64,000 nucleotides of DNA, taken from Oscillospiraceae bacterium (GTDB lineage Bacteria > Bacillota > Clostridia > Oscillospirales > Oscillospiraceae). The notes below the pieces were generated by a model. It was not told the DNA's origin, did not search any database, and was given only the letters and a program-made list of their open reading frames with translations. The position numbers and the translations under genes are program-made. Positions 49,933 to 59,255 of the stretch are shown piece after piece (positions within the stretch are counted from its first letter, which is position 1; each line of letters starts with the position of its first letter). Location of the stretch: contig JAFTGD010000017.1 in assembly GCA_017458065.1 (NCBI GenBank), positions 123,424 through 187,423 on the forward strand, read 5' to 3'.

Positions 49933-50945
49933 CAAATCGACCTGACGGAGGCGCCCTCTCTGAGCGGGGCGGCCAGCAGTCTGTGTCCGGTGTAGCTCGG
50001 GTCCTTCAGCATGTTCATGAGGATCCGCACACTCTCCCGGCCCATTTCCTCCGCCGGCTGTATCATCGTCGTCAGCGTCGGGATTGCGTATTCCGAGACA
50101 TTGAGCCCGTCGATGGCAATCACCGAGACATCCTGCGGGATCCTTCTGCCCCGGTCTTCCAGGGCCTTCATCGCCGCCATCGCCGTCGTATCCGAGAGCA
50201 GGAACAGCGCTGTAAAATCTTTTGTCCGGTCCAGCAGTCTGCAGACGCCTTCATACGTATCCGGCATCTCGAAGCAGCCGCCCGTCTCTTCGATCAGGCT
50301 CTCGTCGGCTTCCAAACCACTGTCCTTCAGCGCCGCCAGAAAGCCCCGATAACGCAGTTCACTGATCGAGCGGTCGTCCTTGCTCGGGACCACCGCCGCA
50401 ATCCGCCGGTGCCCCCGCCGGATCAGTTCTGTGACAGCGTTGTAGGCCGTAGCGTAATCGTCGATGGAGACGGAGGAATAGTCCTTCTCGTCCAGATTTC
50501 CAAAGTAATTGGTATAGCTGCAGCAGACAAATGGGATCCCGATCACAGACAGTTCCGAGGGGGTATAATCAAATCTGCCGCCCAGAAACAGCAGCCCCTG
50601 CAGCTTCTTCTCGCGCTCCAGGATGGCGCCGGCCTTGACCTCATCCGCGTCAGAGCCGATGTAATGCAGCACCATGGTGTATCCGTAGCGCTCGATCTCC
50701 TCCGAAACCGTCTTCAGAACAGCGGAGAAAAACAGGTTCCCCGTACCGCGGACCACGACACCGATGGCGTCGGAACGGCTTTTCACCAGATCCCTGGCAC
50801 TGTTGTTCGGGATATAGCCGCAGCGCTCGACCTCGTCCAGGACCCGCTGTCGGACCTCCTCGCTCACATCCGGGTGTTGGTTCAGCACACGGGATACGGT
50901 GCTTACGCTCACGCCGCAGCTTTTTGCAACGTCTTTGATCGTCAT
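49932..50945 (-). CDS. LacI family transcriptional regulator
   Basis: 337 residues from the MTIKDVAK start: LacI helix-turn-helix (DVAKSCGVSVSTVSRVLN) and a periplasmic-binding-type effector domain (AIGVVVRGTGNLFF, AIDGLNVSEYAIP). An ATG six codons upstream is possible. It most likely represses the adjoining malto-oligosaccharide locus and itself; an operator-like palindrome lies just before it. The effector is probably maltose or a breakdown product, by position. Confidence 0.94.
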   Translation of the reverse strand: MTIKDVAKSCGVSVSTVSRVLNQHPDVSEEVRQRVLDEVERCGYIPNNSARDLVKSRSDAIGVVVRGTGNLFFSAVLKTVSEEIERYGYTMVLHYIGSDADEVKAGAILEREKKLQGLLFLGGRFDYTPSELSVIGIPFVCCSYTNYFGNLDEKDYSSVSIDDYATAYNAVTELIRRGHRRIAAVVPSKDDRSISELRYRGFLAALKDSGLEADESLIEETGGCFEMPDTYEGVCRLLDRTKDFTALFLLSDTTAMAAMKALEDRGRRIPQDVSVIAIDGLNVSEYAIPTLTTMIQPAEEMGRESVRILMNMLKDPSYTGHRLLAAPLREGASVRSI

Positions 50946-51014
50946 GCTTTTCCGATCCCTCATTCCGGGAGCGGCAGCCCGGCACGCCGGACACCGTCGC
51001 CTTCAATTCCGCGT

Positions 51015-51040
51015 TGGAAACGATACCGGGAACGTTTCCA
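51015..51040. promoter_or_regulatory. LacI-type split operator before the regulator gene
   Basis: TGGAAACG and CGTTTCCA are perfect 8-bp arms separated by 10 bases, in the transcribed leader 16-40 bases after the predicted start. The half-site TGGAAACG is the same as in the palindrome of the cstA leader, though the spacing differs. Confidence 0.65.
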
Positions 51041-51055
51041 GTGCTTACATTTGAG

Positions 51056-51084
51056 ATTTTAACAGTCATTTTGTACAAAGTCAA
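51056..51084 (-). promoter_or_regulatory. Promoter of the LacI-type gene
   Basis: Minus-strand TTGACT, 17 bases, TAAAAT. Confidence 0.75.
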
Positions 51085-51089
51085 CGAAA

Positions 51090-51122
51090 ACAAAGCGCCG
51101 AAGAAAAACTTCGGCGCTTTGT
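51090..51122 (-). terminator. Terminator of the Opp operon
   Basis: ACAAAGCGCCGAAG and CTTCGGCGCTTTGT form a perfect 14-bp stem around five A; on the minus strand the stem ends in TTTT. It closes the oligopeptide operon about 50 bases after its last stop codon. Confidence 0.85.
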
Positions 51123-51174
51123 CTATTTTTCAGGCTCGCTTTTTGTGTATTTTGCCTATATGGTATGTCCCGTA

Positions 51175-52785
51175 TCAGTCGGCGAGGTCGGCATAGCGGT
51201 ACATCGGCTCGCCCTTCTCGTTGATCGTGACATTGTCAAGGCGCGGGTTCCACAGGCAGATATAGACCTGGGTCGCAACCGGGATGACATAGAAGTTCTC
51301 GCCGACCAGAAGCTGCTCGGCCTGGTGCAGAAGATCGTTGCGCTCGGTCTGGTCCGCGGTCTCGTTGGAGGCCTCGATCAGCGCGTCGTACTCGGGGCTG
51401 TTCACACCATTGTAGTTGCCGCCGGAGTAAGAGGTGTAGAGATCAAGATAGTTGATCGGGTCGTTGAAGTCGGCCGTCCAGCTGTGGCGGATCAGGTCAT
51501 AGCTGCCTTCGGCGCGGGTGCTGGAATAGACCTGGTCCTCGACACCGTTGAGCTCGATATTAATGCCAAGGTTCTGTTTCAGCTGCGCCTGGATGGCCTG
51601 GGCCAGCAGCGCGTCCTTGTCGCTGTTGGGATAGGTATAGGTCAGCGTCGGGAAGCCTTCGCCGCCGGGATATCCGGCCTCCGCCAGAAGCTCCTGGGCC
51701 TTTGCGATATCCTCGGTGAAGAGGGGTTCCCGCTCCTTTGAGAAGTACTCGGAAGAGGCGTTGGACATCATGAATTCCGCCACATATGAGGTAGAGGGGA
51801 TGTAGTCCGCGCCGATGACCGCGCAGATTTCTTCACGGTTCAGGCCCAGGGCGATGGCTTCGCGCACCCGCAGGTCGTCCAGCGGCTGAACGCTGAGGTT
51901 CGGGAGGATGAACTTTGAGGTCAGCATGTTCCAGATAAAGAGCTCTTCCGAGCCGGCGTACGCGTCGCCGATATAGTCGGGCAGGCCGGTGGCGACATCC
52001 ACCTCACCGGTCTGGTAGGCGGCGAGAAGGGCTTGCTGGTCATAGATCAGAAAGACGTTCACCGTGTCGATGTTCACGGCGTCGGCGTTCCAGTAGCTGG
52101 GGTTCTTCTTGAGGAAGTAGTGGTCGCCGTCGACGTACTCGGTCAGGCAGTAAGCGCCGTTGCCGAGGCTGGTCTCGGGATTCTTCCACCAGGAAGGATC
52201 CTCCAGCGTTGCAAGACCGGTCTTAGAAGGATAGAAGGGGCCGACTGTCAGCAGGCTTGTGAAATAGGTGCAGGGGGCTTTCAGCGTAAACTGCAGGGTG
52301 TAATCGTCCAGCGCCACCGCGGCCACGTCGTCAAGACTGCCTTCGCCGCTGCGGGCTTCCTGGGCACCCACGATGGGATAGAGGACGCTGGCATAGATGG
52401 ACATGCCGTTTTCAGGGTTCAGGGCGCGGTGAATGGTGTTGATGAAGTCGCCGGCCGTCACCGGGGAGCCGTCGGACCACTTGCCGTTTTCACGCAGGTG
52501 GAAGGTCCAGACCAGTCCGTCGTCCGAGACCTCATAGCTCTCGGCGGCTTCATAGACCACGTTTCCCTCTTCGTCAAAGCGGATCAGCGGATCCACGCAC
52601 ATTTTGCAGTACTCGGTCCACATGTCAATGGCGATACCCGCCGGGTCGAGATCGCCCGCACCCGAGAAGGTCGCGATGTTCAGGACTTTTTCCCCGCCGT
52701 CGGCGGACGCGCAGGTCATCGGCGCCGCAGCCAGTGCCAGTGCCAGCACCAGCAGAACGGCTATGATTTTACGGATCGTTTTCAT
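51175..52785 (-). CDS. ABC transporter substrate-binding protein, family 5 (OppA/NikA type)
   Basis: 536 residues. A signal peptide (IIAVLLVLALALAAAPMTCA) is followed by the family 5 fold: DGLVWTFHLRENGKWSDG, PVTAGDFINTIHRALNP, and the C-terminal SWTADFNDPINYLDLY. The Cys at the end of the signal region does not sit in a good lipobox. Ligands of this family are peptides, nickel or other small molecules. It is the last gene of an operon that begins with a FAD-ferredoxin oxidoreductase, which makes a reducible substrate possible. Confidence 0.92.
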   Translation of the reverse strand: MKTIRKIIAVLLVLALALAAAPMTCASADGGEKVLNIATFSGAGDLDPAGIAIDMWTEYCKMCVDPLIRFDEEGNVVYEAAESYEVSDDGLVWTFHLRENGKWSDGSPVTAGDFINTIHRALNPENGMSIYASVLYPIVGAQEARSGEGSLDDVAAVALDDYTLQFTLKAPCTYFTSLLTVGPFYPSKTGLATLEDPSWWKNPETSLGNGAYCLTEYVDGDHYFLKKNPSYWNADAVNIDTVNVFLIYDQQALLAAYQTGEVDVATGLPDYIGDAYAGSEELFIWNMLTSKFILPNLSVQPLDDLRVREAIALGLNREEICAVIGADYIPSTSYVAEFMMSNASSEYFSKEREPLFTEDIAKAQELLAEAGYPGGEGFPTLTYTYPNSDKDALLAQAIQAQLKQNLGINIELNGVEDQVYSSTRAEGSYDLIRHSWTADFNDPINYLDLYTSYSGGNYNGVNSPEYDALIEASNETADQTERNDLLHQAEQLLVGENFYVIPVATQVYICLWNPRLDNVTINEKGEPMYRYADLAD

Positions 52786-52854
52786 GTTTATACCTCCATG
52801 ATCAATATGTCAGCGGGTTTTTCCCGTTGAACGCCAAAAGGAAAAAAAGAAGGG

Positions 52855-53817
52855 CTACAGGAAACAGGCCACCTGTCTTCCGCCCGTCTCCCGCAGGGGC
52901 GGGACGGCGCAGCGGCACTGTTCCGTGGCATAGGGGCAGCGCGGGGAAAAAGGGCAGCCGGGCGGAAGGTCGATGGGACTTGGGACCTCTCCCTCCGGCA
53001 GGATCCGTTTCTGCTGTCTTGCACGGACGGGGTCCGGAACCGGAACCGCCGACATCAGAAGCCTCGTATACGGATGCAGCGGGTGTTGGCACACCTCGTC
53101 CGCGGGGCCGATCTCGACCAGCGCGCCCATATACATTACCCCGATACGGTGGCTGATATGCCGCACCATGGTCAAGTCGTGGGCAATGAACAGATATGAG
53201 AGCTCCTTCTCGTCCTGGATCCGCTCGAGCAGGCCGACAATCTGCGCTTGGATCGAGACATCCAGGGCCGAAATCGGCTCGTCACAGACGATGAATTCCG
53301 GTTCCAGCGCCAGAGCGCGTGCAATGCCGATGCGCTGCCGCTGTCCGCCGGAGAACTCGTGCGGGTAGCGCCGGATGTGGTCCGGCTTGAGGCCGACCGT
53401 CCGGAGCAGCTCCTGCACACGCTCGGTCTGCTCCTGCGGGCTGCAGCTTTCATAGATCTTCATCGGTTCGGCGATCAGCTCGCCCACTGTAAAGCGCGGG
53501 TTCAGCGACGCGTAGGGATCTTGAAAGATCATCTGCATCTTTTTCCGCCAGGGGCGCATCTGCCGGTGGCTGAAGCCGGTGATGTCCGTCCCGTCGCAGA
53601 AGATCCGTCCGGCGTCGGGCTCATAGACCTTCAGAATCGTCCGGCCCAATGTGCTCTTGCCGCAGCCGGACTCTCCGACGAGGCCGAGGGTCTCCCCTTT
53701 TCCGATTTCCAGGGATACCCCGTTCACCGCATGGACGACGCCCTTCTTCCCGAGAGAGCCGCTGCGGATGTGAAACCGCTTTTCCAGCTGCTGAACGCGG
53801 ATGACAGGTTCAGTCAT
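52855..53817 (-). CDS. Oligopeptide ABC transporter ATPase (OppF type)
   Basis: 320 residues. Walker [10 protein letters not shown], signature [15 protein letters not shown], Walker [13 protein letters not shown], and the Opp-type C-terminal Cys region ([15 protein letters not shown]), which binds an Fe-S cluster in some members. The start is the ATG overlapping the OppD-type gene by eight bases; a longer frame upstream is read-through. Confidence 0.94.
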   Translation of the reverse strand: MTEPVIRVQQLEKRFHIRSGSLGKKGVVHAVNGVSLEIGKGETLGLVGESGCGKSTLGRTILKVYEPDAGRIFCDGTDITGFSHRQMRPWRKKMQMIFQDPYASLNPRFTVGELIAEPMKIYESCSPQEQTERVQELLRTVGLKPDHIRRYPHEFSGGQRQRIGIARALALEPEFIVCDEPISALDVSIQAQIVGLLERIQDEKELSYLFIAHDLTMVRHISHRIGVMYMGALVEIGPADEVCQHPLHPYTRLLMSAVPVPDPVRARQQKRILPEGEVPSPIDLPPGCPFSPRCPYATEQCRCAVPPLRETGGRQVACFL

Positions 53818-54880
53818 TCTGCTCACCCCGCTCTCTGTCCTGCGCCGCCACAAGCTCGCCGGCCCGCTCCTTGCAGTAGAGCCAGCATGCCGCCGTATGC
53901 TGCGGGCCAAAGTCCGTCACTGCCGGTACATAGTCCCGGCAGATTTTCATTGCCGCCTCGCAACGGGCGGCAAAAGGACAGCCGTCCCGGATTCTCAGCA
54001 GGTCGGGGGGCGATCCGGGAATCGACACCAGCGTCCCCCGGGCGCTGCCCCCACCGGTGCTGTCCCGGCGCGCCACGCTCTGAAGCAGGCCCTCGGTGTA
54101 GGGGTGTTTTGTCTCATAAAAGATCTCGTCCGACGTGCCCGTCTCACAGACCTTTCCGCCGTAGAGCACCGTGATCCGGTCGCAGAGCGACGCGACCACG
54201 CCCAGATCGTGGGTGATCAGGATGACGGCCGTCCCGTTTTCCCGTGCAAGACCGCGGATCAGGTCCAGAATCTGGGCCTGTACCGTGACGTCCAGCGCTG
54301 TGGTCGGCTCGTCCGCGATCAGCAGCTGCGGCTCGCAGGCCAGGGCAGCGGCAATAATCATGCGCTGCCGCTGCCCGCCGGAGAACTCATAGGGATACTG
54401 CCTCATGCGCCGCTCCGGGTTCGAGATGCCCACCTTCCGCAGCAGCTCGGTCCCTTTCTGCCAGGCCTCCTGCCGGGAGCACTTTCCATGGGCAACTAGC
54501 CCCTCGGTCAGCTGGGTCCCGATGCTGAGCACCGGGTTCATATAGGTCATAGGATCCTGAAAGATCATCCCGATGCGGTTTCCGCGGATGCCGCGCAGCA
54601 TGTTCTCATGCGTCCGCAATTCCGCGCGGGAAGAGAGGCCCGCCGCCGACAGCTCCTGCCCCTCAAAGAGAATGCTGCCGCTGTCGATGCGGCCGTTGCG
54701 CGCCAGCAGGCCGAGGCACGAGAGCATCGTGACGCTCTTTCCCGAGCCGCTCTCGCCCACCAGGCCCAGGATTTCGCCCCGGTTGACATGCAGGTTCACG
54801 TCCCGCAGGGCCCTGACCGTCCCCTGCGGGGTGTCGAACGAGACCGAGAGTCCCCGGATGTCGAGAAGGCGTTCACTCAT
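53810..54880 (-). CDS. Oligopeptide ABC transporter ATPase (OppD type)
   Basis: 356 residues. Walker [11 protein letters not shown], signature [15 protein letters not shown], Walker [13 protein letters not shown], and the C-terminal [14 protein letters not shown] cluster. The true start is the ATG overlapping the upstream permease by four bases; the frame is open about 130 codons more but codes in another frame there. It forms a heterodimer with the OppF-type subunit. Confidence 0.94.
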   Translation of the reverse strand: MSERLLDIRGLSVSFDTPQGTVRALRDVNLHVNRGEILGLVGESGSGKSVTMLSCLGLLARNGRIDSGSILFEGQELSAAGLSSRAELRTHENMLRGIRGNRIGMIFQDPMTYMNPVLSIGTQLTEGLVAHGKCSRQEAWQKGTELLRKVGISNPERRMRQYPYEFSGGQRQRMIIAAALACEPQLLIADEPTTALDVTVQAQILDLIRGLARENGTAVILITHDLGVVASLCDRITVLYGGKVCETGTSDEIFYETKHPYTEGLLQSVARRDSTGGGSARGTLVSIPGSPPDLLRIRDGCPFAARCEAAMKICRDYVPAVTDFGPQHTAACWLYCKERAGELVAAQDRERGEQND

Positions 54881-55794
54881 GGCCGCCGCCCCCTCGGGTC
54901 CAACGCCGTCTCGAGCCCTTCGGCAATGAAGTTCAGCGAGAAGATCACGATGCAGATCATCAGCACCGGCCAGACCATCTGCATAGGATAGACGTTCATC
55001 AGCATCTTGGCGTCCTGGGCCAACGTGCCAAGGCTTGCCATCGGTGCCGAGATGCCGATGCCGATAAAGCTCAGAAATGCCTCGGTAAAGATAGCCTGCG
55101 GGATCATCAGCGTGACCGTCACGATCACCGGGCCCAGACAGTTGAGCAGCAGATGGCGGAAAAGGATGCGCCGGCGGTCGGCGCCGATGACAAAGGCCGC
55201 CACCGCAAATTCCTGCTCCTTCAGGGACATCACCTGCGAGCGGACGATCCTGGCCATGTTGACCCAACCGTTGATGCAGATGCCCAGCATCACGCTGTAG
55301 ACGTTCGAGCCGAAGATCAGCATCAGCAGAATCATATAGATCATGGCCGGCACGGCATAGATGACGTCGACAATGCGCATCATGATCATATCCGTACGGC
55401 CGCCGACATAACCGGCGATGCCGCCGTAGAGGACGCCGATCACAAGGTTCAGCGCTGTGGAGGCAAAGCCCACCATCAGGCTGACCCGGGTGCCGTAGAG
55501 GACGCGGGTAAAGATGTCCCGCCCCATCTGGTCGGTGCCGAAAAGATGGGCGGCAGAGCTCCCCTGATTGCGGGCGAGCGCGTCCATCCCGTCATAGGGA
55601 TACGGCGTGAGCAGAGGCCCGATCAGCGCCGTCAGCACGATCAGTGCCAGGCAAACAAGGCCCAAAAGTGCCAGTCTGTTTTTGGAAAAACTGTCCCACA
55701 CGTTCCGCCCGAAGGACCTGGTCTCGACGGCGATGAATTCCGTGTCCCGGTCTTCCGGCGGCAGAGGGGCAAAATATTCCTCTGGTTTCAGCAT
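54877..55794 (-). CDS. Oligopeptide ABC transporter permease (OppC type)
   Basis: 305 residues: a cytosolic N-terminal stretch, then six hydrophobic segments with GTDQMGRDIFTRVLYGTRVSL, the OppC hallmark, and the ATPase-contact segment around FAVAAFVIGADRRRIL. It lies 16 bases after the OppB-type gene. Confidence 0.94.
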   Translation of the reverse strand: MLKPEEYFAPLPPEDRDTEFIAVETRSFGRNVWDSFSKNRLALLGLVCLALIVLTALIGPLLTPYPYDGMDALARNQGSSAAHLFGTDQMGRDIFTRVLYGTRVSLMVGFASTALNLVIGVLYGGIAGYVGGRTDMIMMRIVDVIYAVPAMIYMILLMLIFGSNVYSVMLGICINGWVNMARIVRSQVMSLKEQEFAVAAFVIGADRRRILFRHLLLNCLGPVIVTVTLMIPQAIFTEAFLSFIGIGISAPMASLGTLAQDAKMLMNVYPMQMVWPVLMICIVIFSLNFIAEGLETALDPRGRRP

Positions 55795-55810
55795 GTTCCG
55801 TTCTTTCCGT

Positions 55811-56728
55811 TCAGTCAGTCAGTTTGATTCTGGGGTCAATGAGCGCGCATAGCAGGTCCGCAATCAGGTTGCAGAGGATGATGAGCGCCCCGATGAAGAT
55901 GGTGAGCCCCATCACCACCGTATAGTCGCGATTGGACACCGCCGTCACGAACTCACGCCCGATGCCGGGGATGGTAAAGATAGTCTCGACCACAAAGCTG
56001 CCCGTCAGCAGGAAGGCGATCATCGGCCCGGCGGCCGTGATCACCGGGATCATGGCGTTTTTCAGGATGTGCAGCATCGTGACCCGGACGGGGGCAATCC
56101 CCTTCGCCTTCGCCATCACGACATAGTCCTGCTGCATGGCCTCGGAAAAGCTGGACTTCACGAGGCGCGAGATCTGGGCCAGCGGATACACCGCGAGCGC
56201 GGTCACCGGCAGCACATAGTGTACCGGCGTCCCCAGCCCCAGCACCGGGAACCACTTGAGCTGGACCCCGAAGACCAGCATCAGCACCAGCGCCAGCACA
56301 TAGTTCGGCACGCTGATCCCCAGCGTCGTGAAGGTCAGGACCGCCCCACGGACGGCGTCATGACCCGTCACCGCCGCGTGGATGCCGCTCAGCGTCCCCA
56401 GCACCAGCGCCGCCAGGAAGGCGATCCCGCCGAGGCGCATGGTGGCGGGGGCCTTCTGGACGATCAGGTCGCTCACCGAGACGCCGGATTTCTTAAATGA
56501 GATGCCGAAATCGCCGTGCAACAGGTTCCCGATATACTGTCCCAGCTGTTCCAGGACCGGCCGGTCCAGTCCGTAGTGGTGCATCATCTCCTCCTGGTTG
56601 GAGGGGGTGAGGTTCGCGATATCAAAGGGGTTACCGGGCATCAGGTGCACCAACAGGAAGGTGACCACGATCAGCGCCAGCAGCGTCACCAGTCCGATCC
56701 CGATGCGTTTGAACACGTATCTCAGCAT
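55811..56728 (-). CDS. Oligopeptide ABC transporter permease (OppB type)
   Basis: 305 residues starting MLRYVFKRIGIGLVTLLALI, with VTFLLVHLMPGNPF and DLGISFKKSG-type OppB landmarks (here GDFGISFKKSG) and six hydrophobic segments. The ATG overlaps the end of the FAD protein gene by seven bases; the upstream extension of the frame belongs to that gene in another frame. Confidence 0.94.
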   Translation of the reverse strand: MLRYVFKRIGIGLVTLLALIVVTFLLVHLMPGNPFDIANLTPSNQEEMMHHYGLDRPVLEQLGQYIGNLLHGDFGISFKKSGVSVSDLIVQKAPATMRLGGIAFLAALVLGTLSGIHAAVTGHDAVRGAVLTFTTLGISVPNYVLALVLMLVFGVQLKWFPVLGLGTPVHYVLPVTALAVYPLAQISRLVKSSFSEAMQQDYVVMAKAKGIAPVRVTMLHILKNAMIPVITAAGPMIAFLLTGSFVVETIFTIPGIGREFVTAVSNRDYTVVMGLTIFIGALIILCNLIADLLCALIDPRIKLTD

Positions 56729-59082
56729 GCCGTTTCGGACTCCTGCCGCTTTACCGGGACAAACCGGGCCTGGTTCATCAGCGGATGCTCCAGACGGATC
56801 GCCCCCTCCCTCGGGCAGACCATCACGCACGCGCCGCAGTAATAGCACTCCCCGGGGTACATCACGACCGGGTGCTCGCCCTTGACCGGCGACGGGATCA
56901 AAACGTCGCACTGGCAGACCGCCGCACAGCGGTTGCAGCCGATGCAGAGCCCGCTGTCATAGCGGATGGGCCGCGTGCTGCAGGGGACCGGCGTCAGTTC
57001 GGGGATCACAAAGCCGGGTTCACGCCTGGATGCTTCCGGTTTTCCGGCTTCGGCGCTGCTCCTTTCGGTTTTGCTCCCGGATGCCGCCTGCTCTCTCAGG
57101 GCTTCCTCTTCAGCCGGATAGCCGCTGTTTCGCCGCTCATATTCTGTTTTCAGATCGCCGAAGTAGTCCAGCGGCACTTCCCGCACCCGGACTTCCCCAC
57201 TGCTCTGCCGGATGACCAGATGCCGCTTCTGCGCCTGCGTCTCTTCGGGATAATCGCTGCGGACAAAGGAAAGCGTCTCTGAGCCGGCCTTTCGCGCAAG
57301 GGAGGCATGCAGCACCATCTGCGCCACCGTCAGGATGTCCAGCACCTCGTGGGTCCGCATCAGGTCGTGGGGATTGGCCGCGGCGAGACGCGGCACCCAG
57401 TCCCTCTCATAAGCAGTGAGAAGGTCGAGCCCTTCGGTCAGCAGCGCGTCGCACTTGACGCCGCCGCAGTAATTCTGCATGGCCTTGGCGATGGCCTTGT
57501 TCAGTTCCTTCCAGTGGATGCCGTCCTCTTCCGGCACCGCGAGCGGAGCGAGAAGGCGTTTTGTCTCTTCTTCGATCTGCGCCGCGTCCGCCGCGGGCAG
57601 CCCCGGGAGCCCTTCAGCCCAGGCGGTCGCCTTTCTTCCGGCATAATAGCCCGTTGCGCAGGCAAAGCCGGCGCAGTCGGTCGCAAACAGCTGATCCCCG
57701 CCGGCGAACACGCCCGGGATGTTGGTCATCAGGTCCCAGTCGTGCATGATGCCGCCGGGCGCGCCGAAGAACTGGCGCTCCTGATCCAGAAAACTGGCGG
57801 ACTGCCAGCCGGTTCCGTAGCTCTGCAGCATGTGCTTCGCCGGATCGAACCCGCGCCGGGTATAATTGTCATAGATCGGGATCTTGGTCTTGCCCTCTTC
57901 CCCAACCATCAGGCCCCAGATGGCCTTGCGCTCCATCTCAGGCATGCGGCTGAGGTCGGCGTAGAACGGCAGCTGATAGCCGCGTTTTTCGAGCTCTTCA
58001 TAATCCAGCGTCTCAGGCCCCCGATACTCGTACTTCGGGTTATCGATGACGCCGCCCTTCAGGAAAAATTTCTGTCCTTCGACCGGGTAATAGCGCTCCC
58101 GGACGGTCTTCAGCTCCCGCCCGTCCCGGTCCACATAGGGGATCTCCACCCCGCGCGCGTCTACCATCGTGGCGGCGTACCAGGTGTTGTGGTTATTGCC
58201 CGTCCCGTAGGGCGGAAAGCTGCGCCCCGCCGCCGAGAACTCCGCCCGGACGGTCTTCTCCATCATCGTAAATTCCATCCCCGCGCGCCAGCCCATGGCA
58301 TGGCCGCTGCCGATCGACTGCATCGGGCGGAATTCGCAGAGCCCGACCTGGTCCGAATCAAAGAGCCAGACCCGTGCCGGCCGCGACATGCACAGGACGG
58401 TCGCCTTTGCGCGAAAGACCGTGATCTTCCCGGTGTGGACATTCATCCCGATTGCGCCGGCGCCGCGCAGCAGTCCGCTGGCGCAGTCTGTTCCCGTCCC
58501 GCCGGAGCCGCCCGCATCCATGTGTTCGGTCAGAAGGGCCGTCGCCTCCGTGCGGTCAATGATCCGGACGCCGAGGCGGCGCATCTCACGGACCAGCGCC
58601 GGCTTGAAGGTTGAGCCCCAGACCCGGAAGGTAAAACGGTTCTTATAATCATAGGCAAACAGGAACCCGGTCTCTTCGTCCCGGAAGTCCGCTCCACGGA
58701 AGGCGTTCTCCGTATCCCGGATCTTCCCACCGAAGCGCTCCATATCCAGCAGTCTGTCATAGCCCTCCCGGCAGCCGATGTAGTTCACAATGCCGTTGGA
58801 GTAGCCGTTCTGTTCATCCACAAAAGCCCAGGCGATCTCTTCCGGTGTTACACCGGAGCAGGGATTGGTACAGGCGTTTTCCCAGTGGTCAAAGCCGGTC
58901 CCGGCAGAGCCGGATTTCTCCGTCGCGCCCTTCTCCACAAGGATCACGCGCTGTCCGCGCCGGGCTGCCGCGATGGCGGCAAAACACCCCGCCATGCCGC
59001 CTCCCAGCACCAGCACGTCGCACTCCGCGGTCTCGGTCAGACCGAATTCATTCTCATATGGCCAGTCATATACGTTCTTCAT
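56722..59082 (-). CDS. FAD-dependent oxidoreductase fused to a 2[4Fe-4S] ferredoxin domain
   Basis: 786 residues. An N-terminal FAD-binding domain of the fumarate reductase/AprA type starts CDVLVLGGGMAGCFAAIAAA, with the second FAD site GVFAGGDQLFATDCAGFA near residue 490. A helical C-terminal domain follows (WVPRLAAANPHDLMR), then a linker rich in Ser/Glu. The last 80 residues carry two [4Fe-4S] motifs, CIGCNRCAAVC and CYYCGACVMVC. This resembles an AprA/AprB or fumarate-reductase-like pair made as one chain. It is soluble; no Tat signal. It is the first gene of the Opp operon, so it probably reduces or oxidises what that system imports. Substrate unknown. Confidence 0.88.
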   Translation of the reverse strand: MKNVYDWPYENEFGLTETAECDVLVLGGGMAGCFAAIAAARRGQRVILVEKGATEKSGSAGTGFDHWENACTNPCSGVTPEEIAWAFVDEQNGYSNGIVNYIGCREGYDRLLDMERFGGKIRDTENAFRGADFRDEETGFLFAYDYKNRFTFRVWGSTFKPALVREMRRLGVRIIDRTEATALLTEHMDAGGSGGTGTDCASGLLRGAGAIGMNVHTGKITVFRAKATVLCMSRPARVWLFDSDQVGLCEFRPMQSIGSGHAMGWRAGMEFTMMEKTVRAEFSAAGRSFPPYGTGNNHNTWYAATMVDARGVEIPYVDRDGRELKTVRERYYPVEGQKFFLKGGVIDNPKYEYRGPETLDYEELEKRGYQLPFYADLSRMPEMERKAIWGLMVGEEGKTKIPIYDNYTRRGFDPAKHMLQSYGTGWQSASFLDQERQFFGAPGGIMHDWDLMTNIPGVFAGGDQLFATDCAGFACATGYYAGRKATAWAEGLPGLPAADAAQIEEETKRLLAPLAVPEEDGIHWKELNKAIAKAMQNYCGGVKCDALLTEGLDLLTAYERDWVPRLAAANPHDLMRTHEVLDILTVAQMVLHASLARKAGSETLSFVRSDYPEETQAQKRHLVIRQSSGEVRVREVPLDYFGDLKTEYERRNSGYPAEEEALREQAASGSKTERSSAEAGKPEASRREPGFVIPELTPVPCSTRPIRYDSGLCIGCNRCAAVCQCDVLIPSPVKGEHPVVMYPGECYYCGACVMVCPREGAIRLEHPLMNQARFVPVKRQESETAC

Positions 59083-59106
59083 GATCTATCTCCCGTGTTC
59101 TGAAAC

Positions 59107-59148
59107 AGCCTTGCTATTTTACTCCATTCTCTTTCTTAATGCAAGGCT
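59107..59148 (-). promoter_or_regulatory. Promoter with flanking inverted repeat, FAD-Opp operon
   Basis: Minus-strand TTGCAT, 17 bases, TAAAAT (59116-59144). AGCCTTGC and GCAAGGCT, perfect 8-bp arms 26 bases apart, overlap the -35 box and the start point. This suits a dimeric regulator that spans the promoter. Confidence 0.65.
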
Positions 59149-59193
59149 TTAAACCTTTAAATCGGCAAAGTTTTTTGCGGCAGACATGTGGAA

Positions 59194-59221
59194 GCGGCGC
59201 CGCGTGATGATGCGGCGCCGC
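59194..59221. terminator. GC-rich hairpin after the PfkB gene
   Basis: GCGGCGCCGC occurs twice, 8 bases apart, and being self-palindromic can form a 10-bp stem. A T-tract lies about 25 bases further on the minus strand, so termination is likely but not classical. Confidence 0.45.
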
Positions 59222-59255
59222 ATGGGCAGATAACAATTTGTACTCCGGCCCGGCC

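Noticed and set aside
49119-51062. Plus-strand open frame of 647 codons
   Set aside because: Runs across the binding-protein and LacI genes and their terminator in antisense; no motif.
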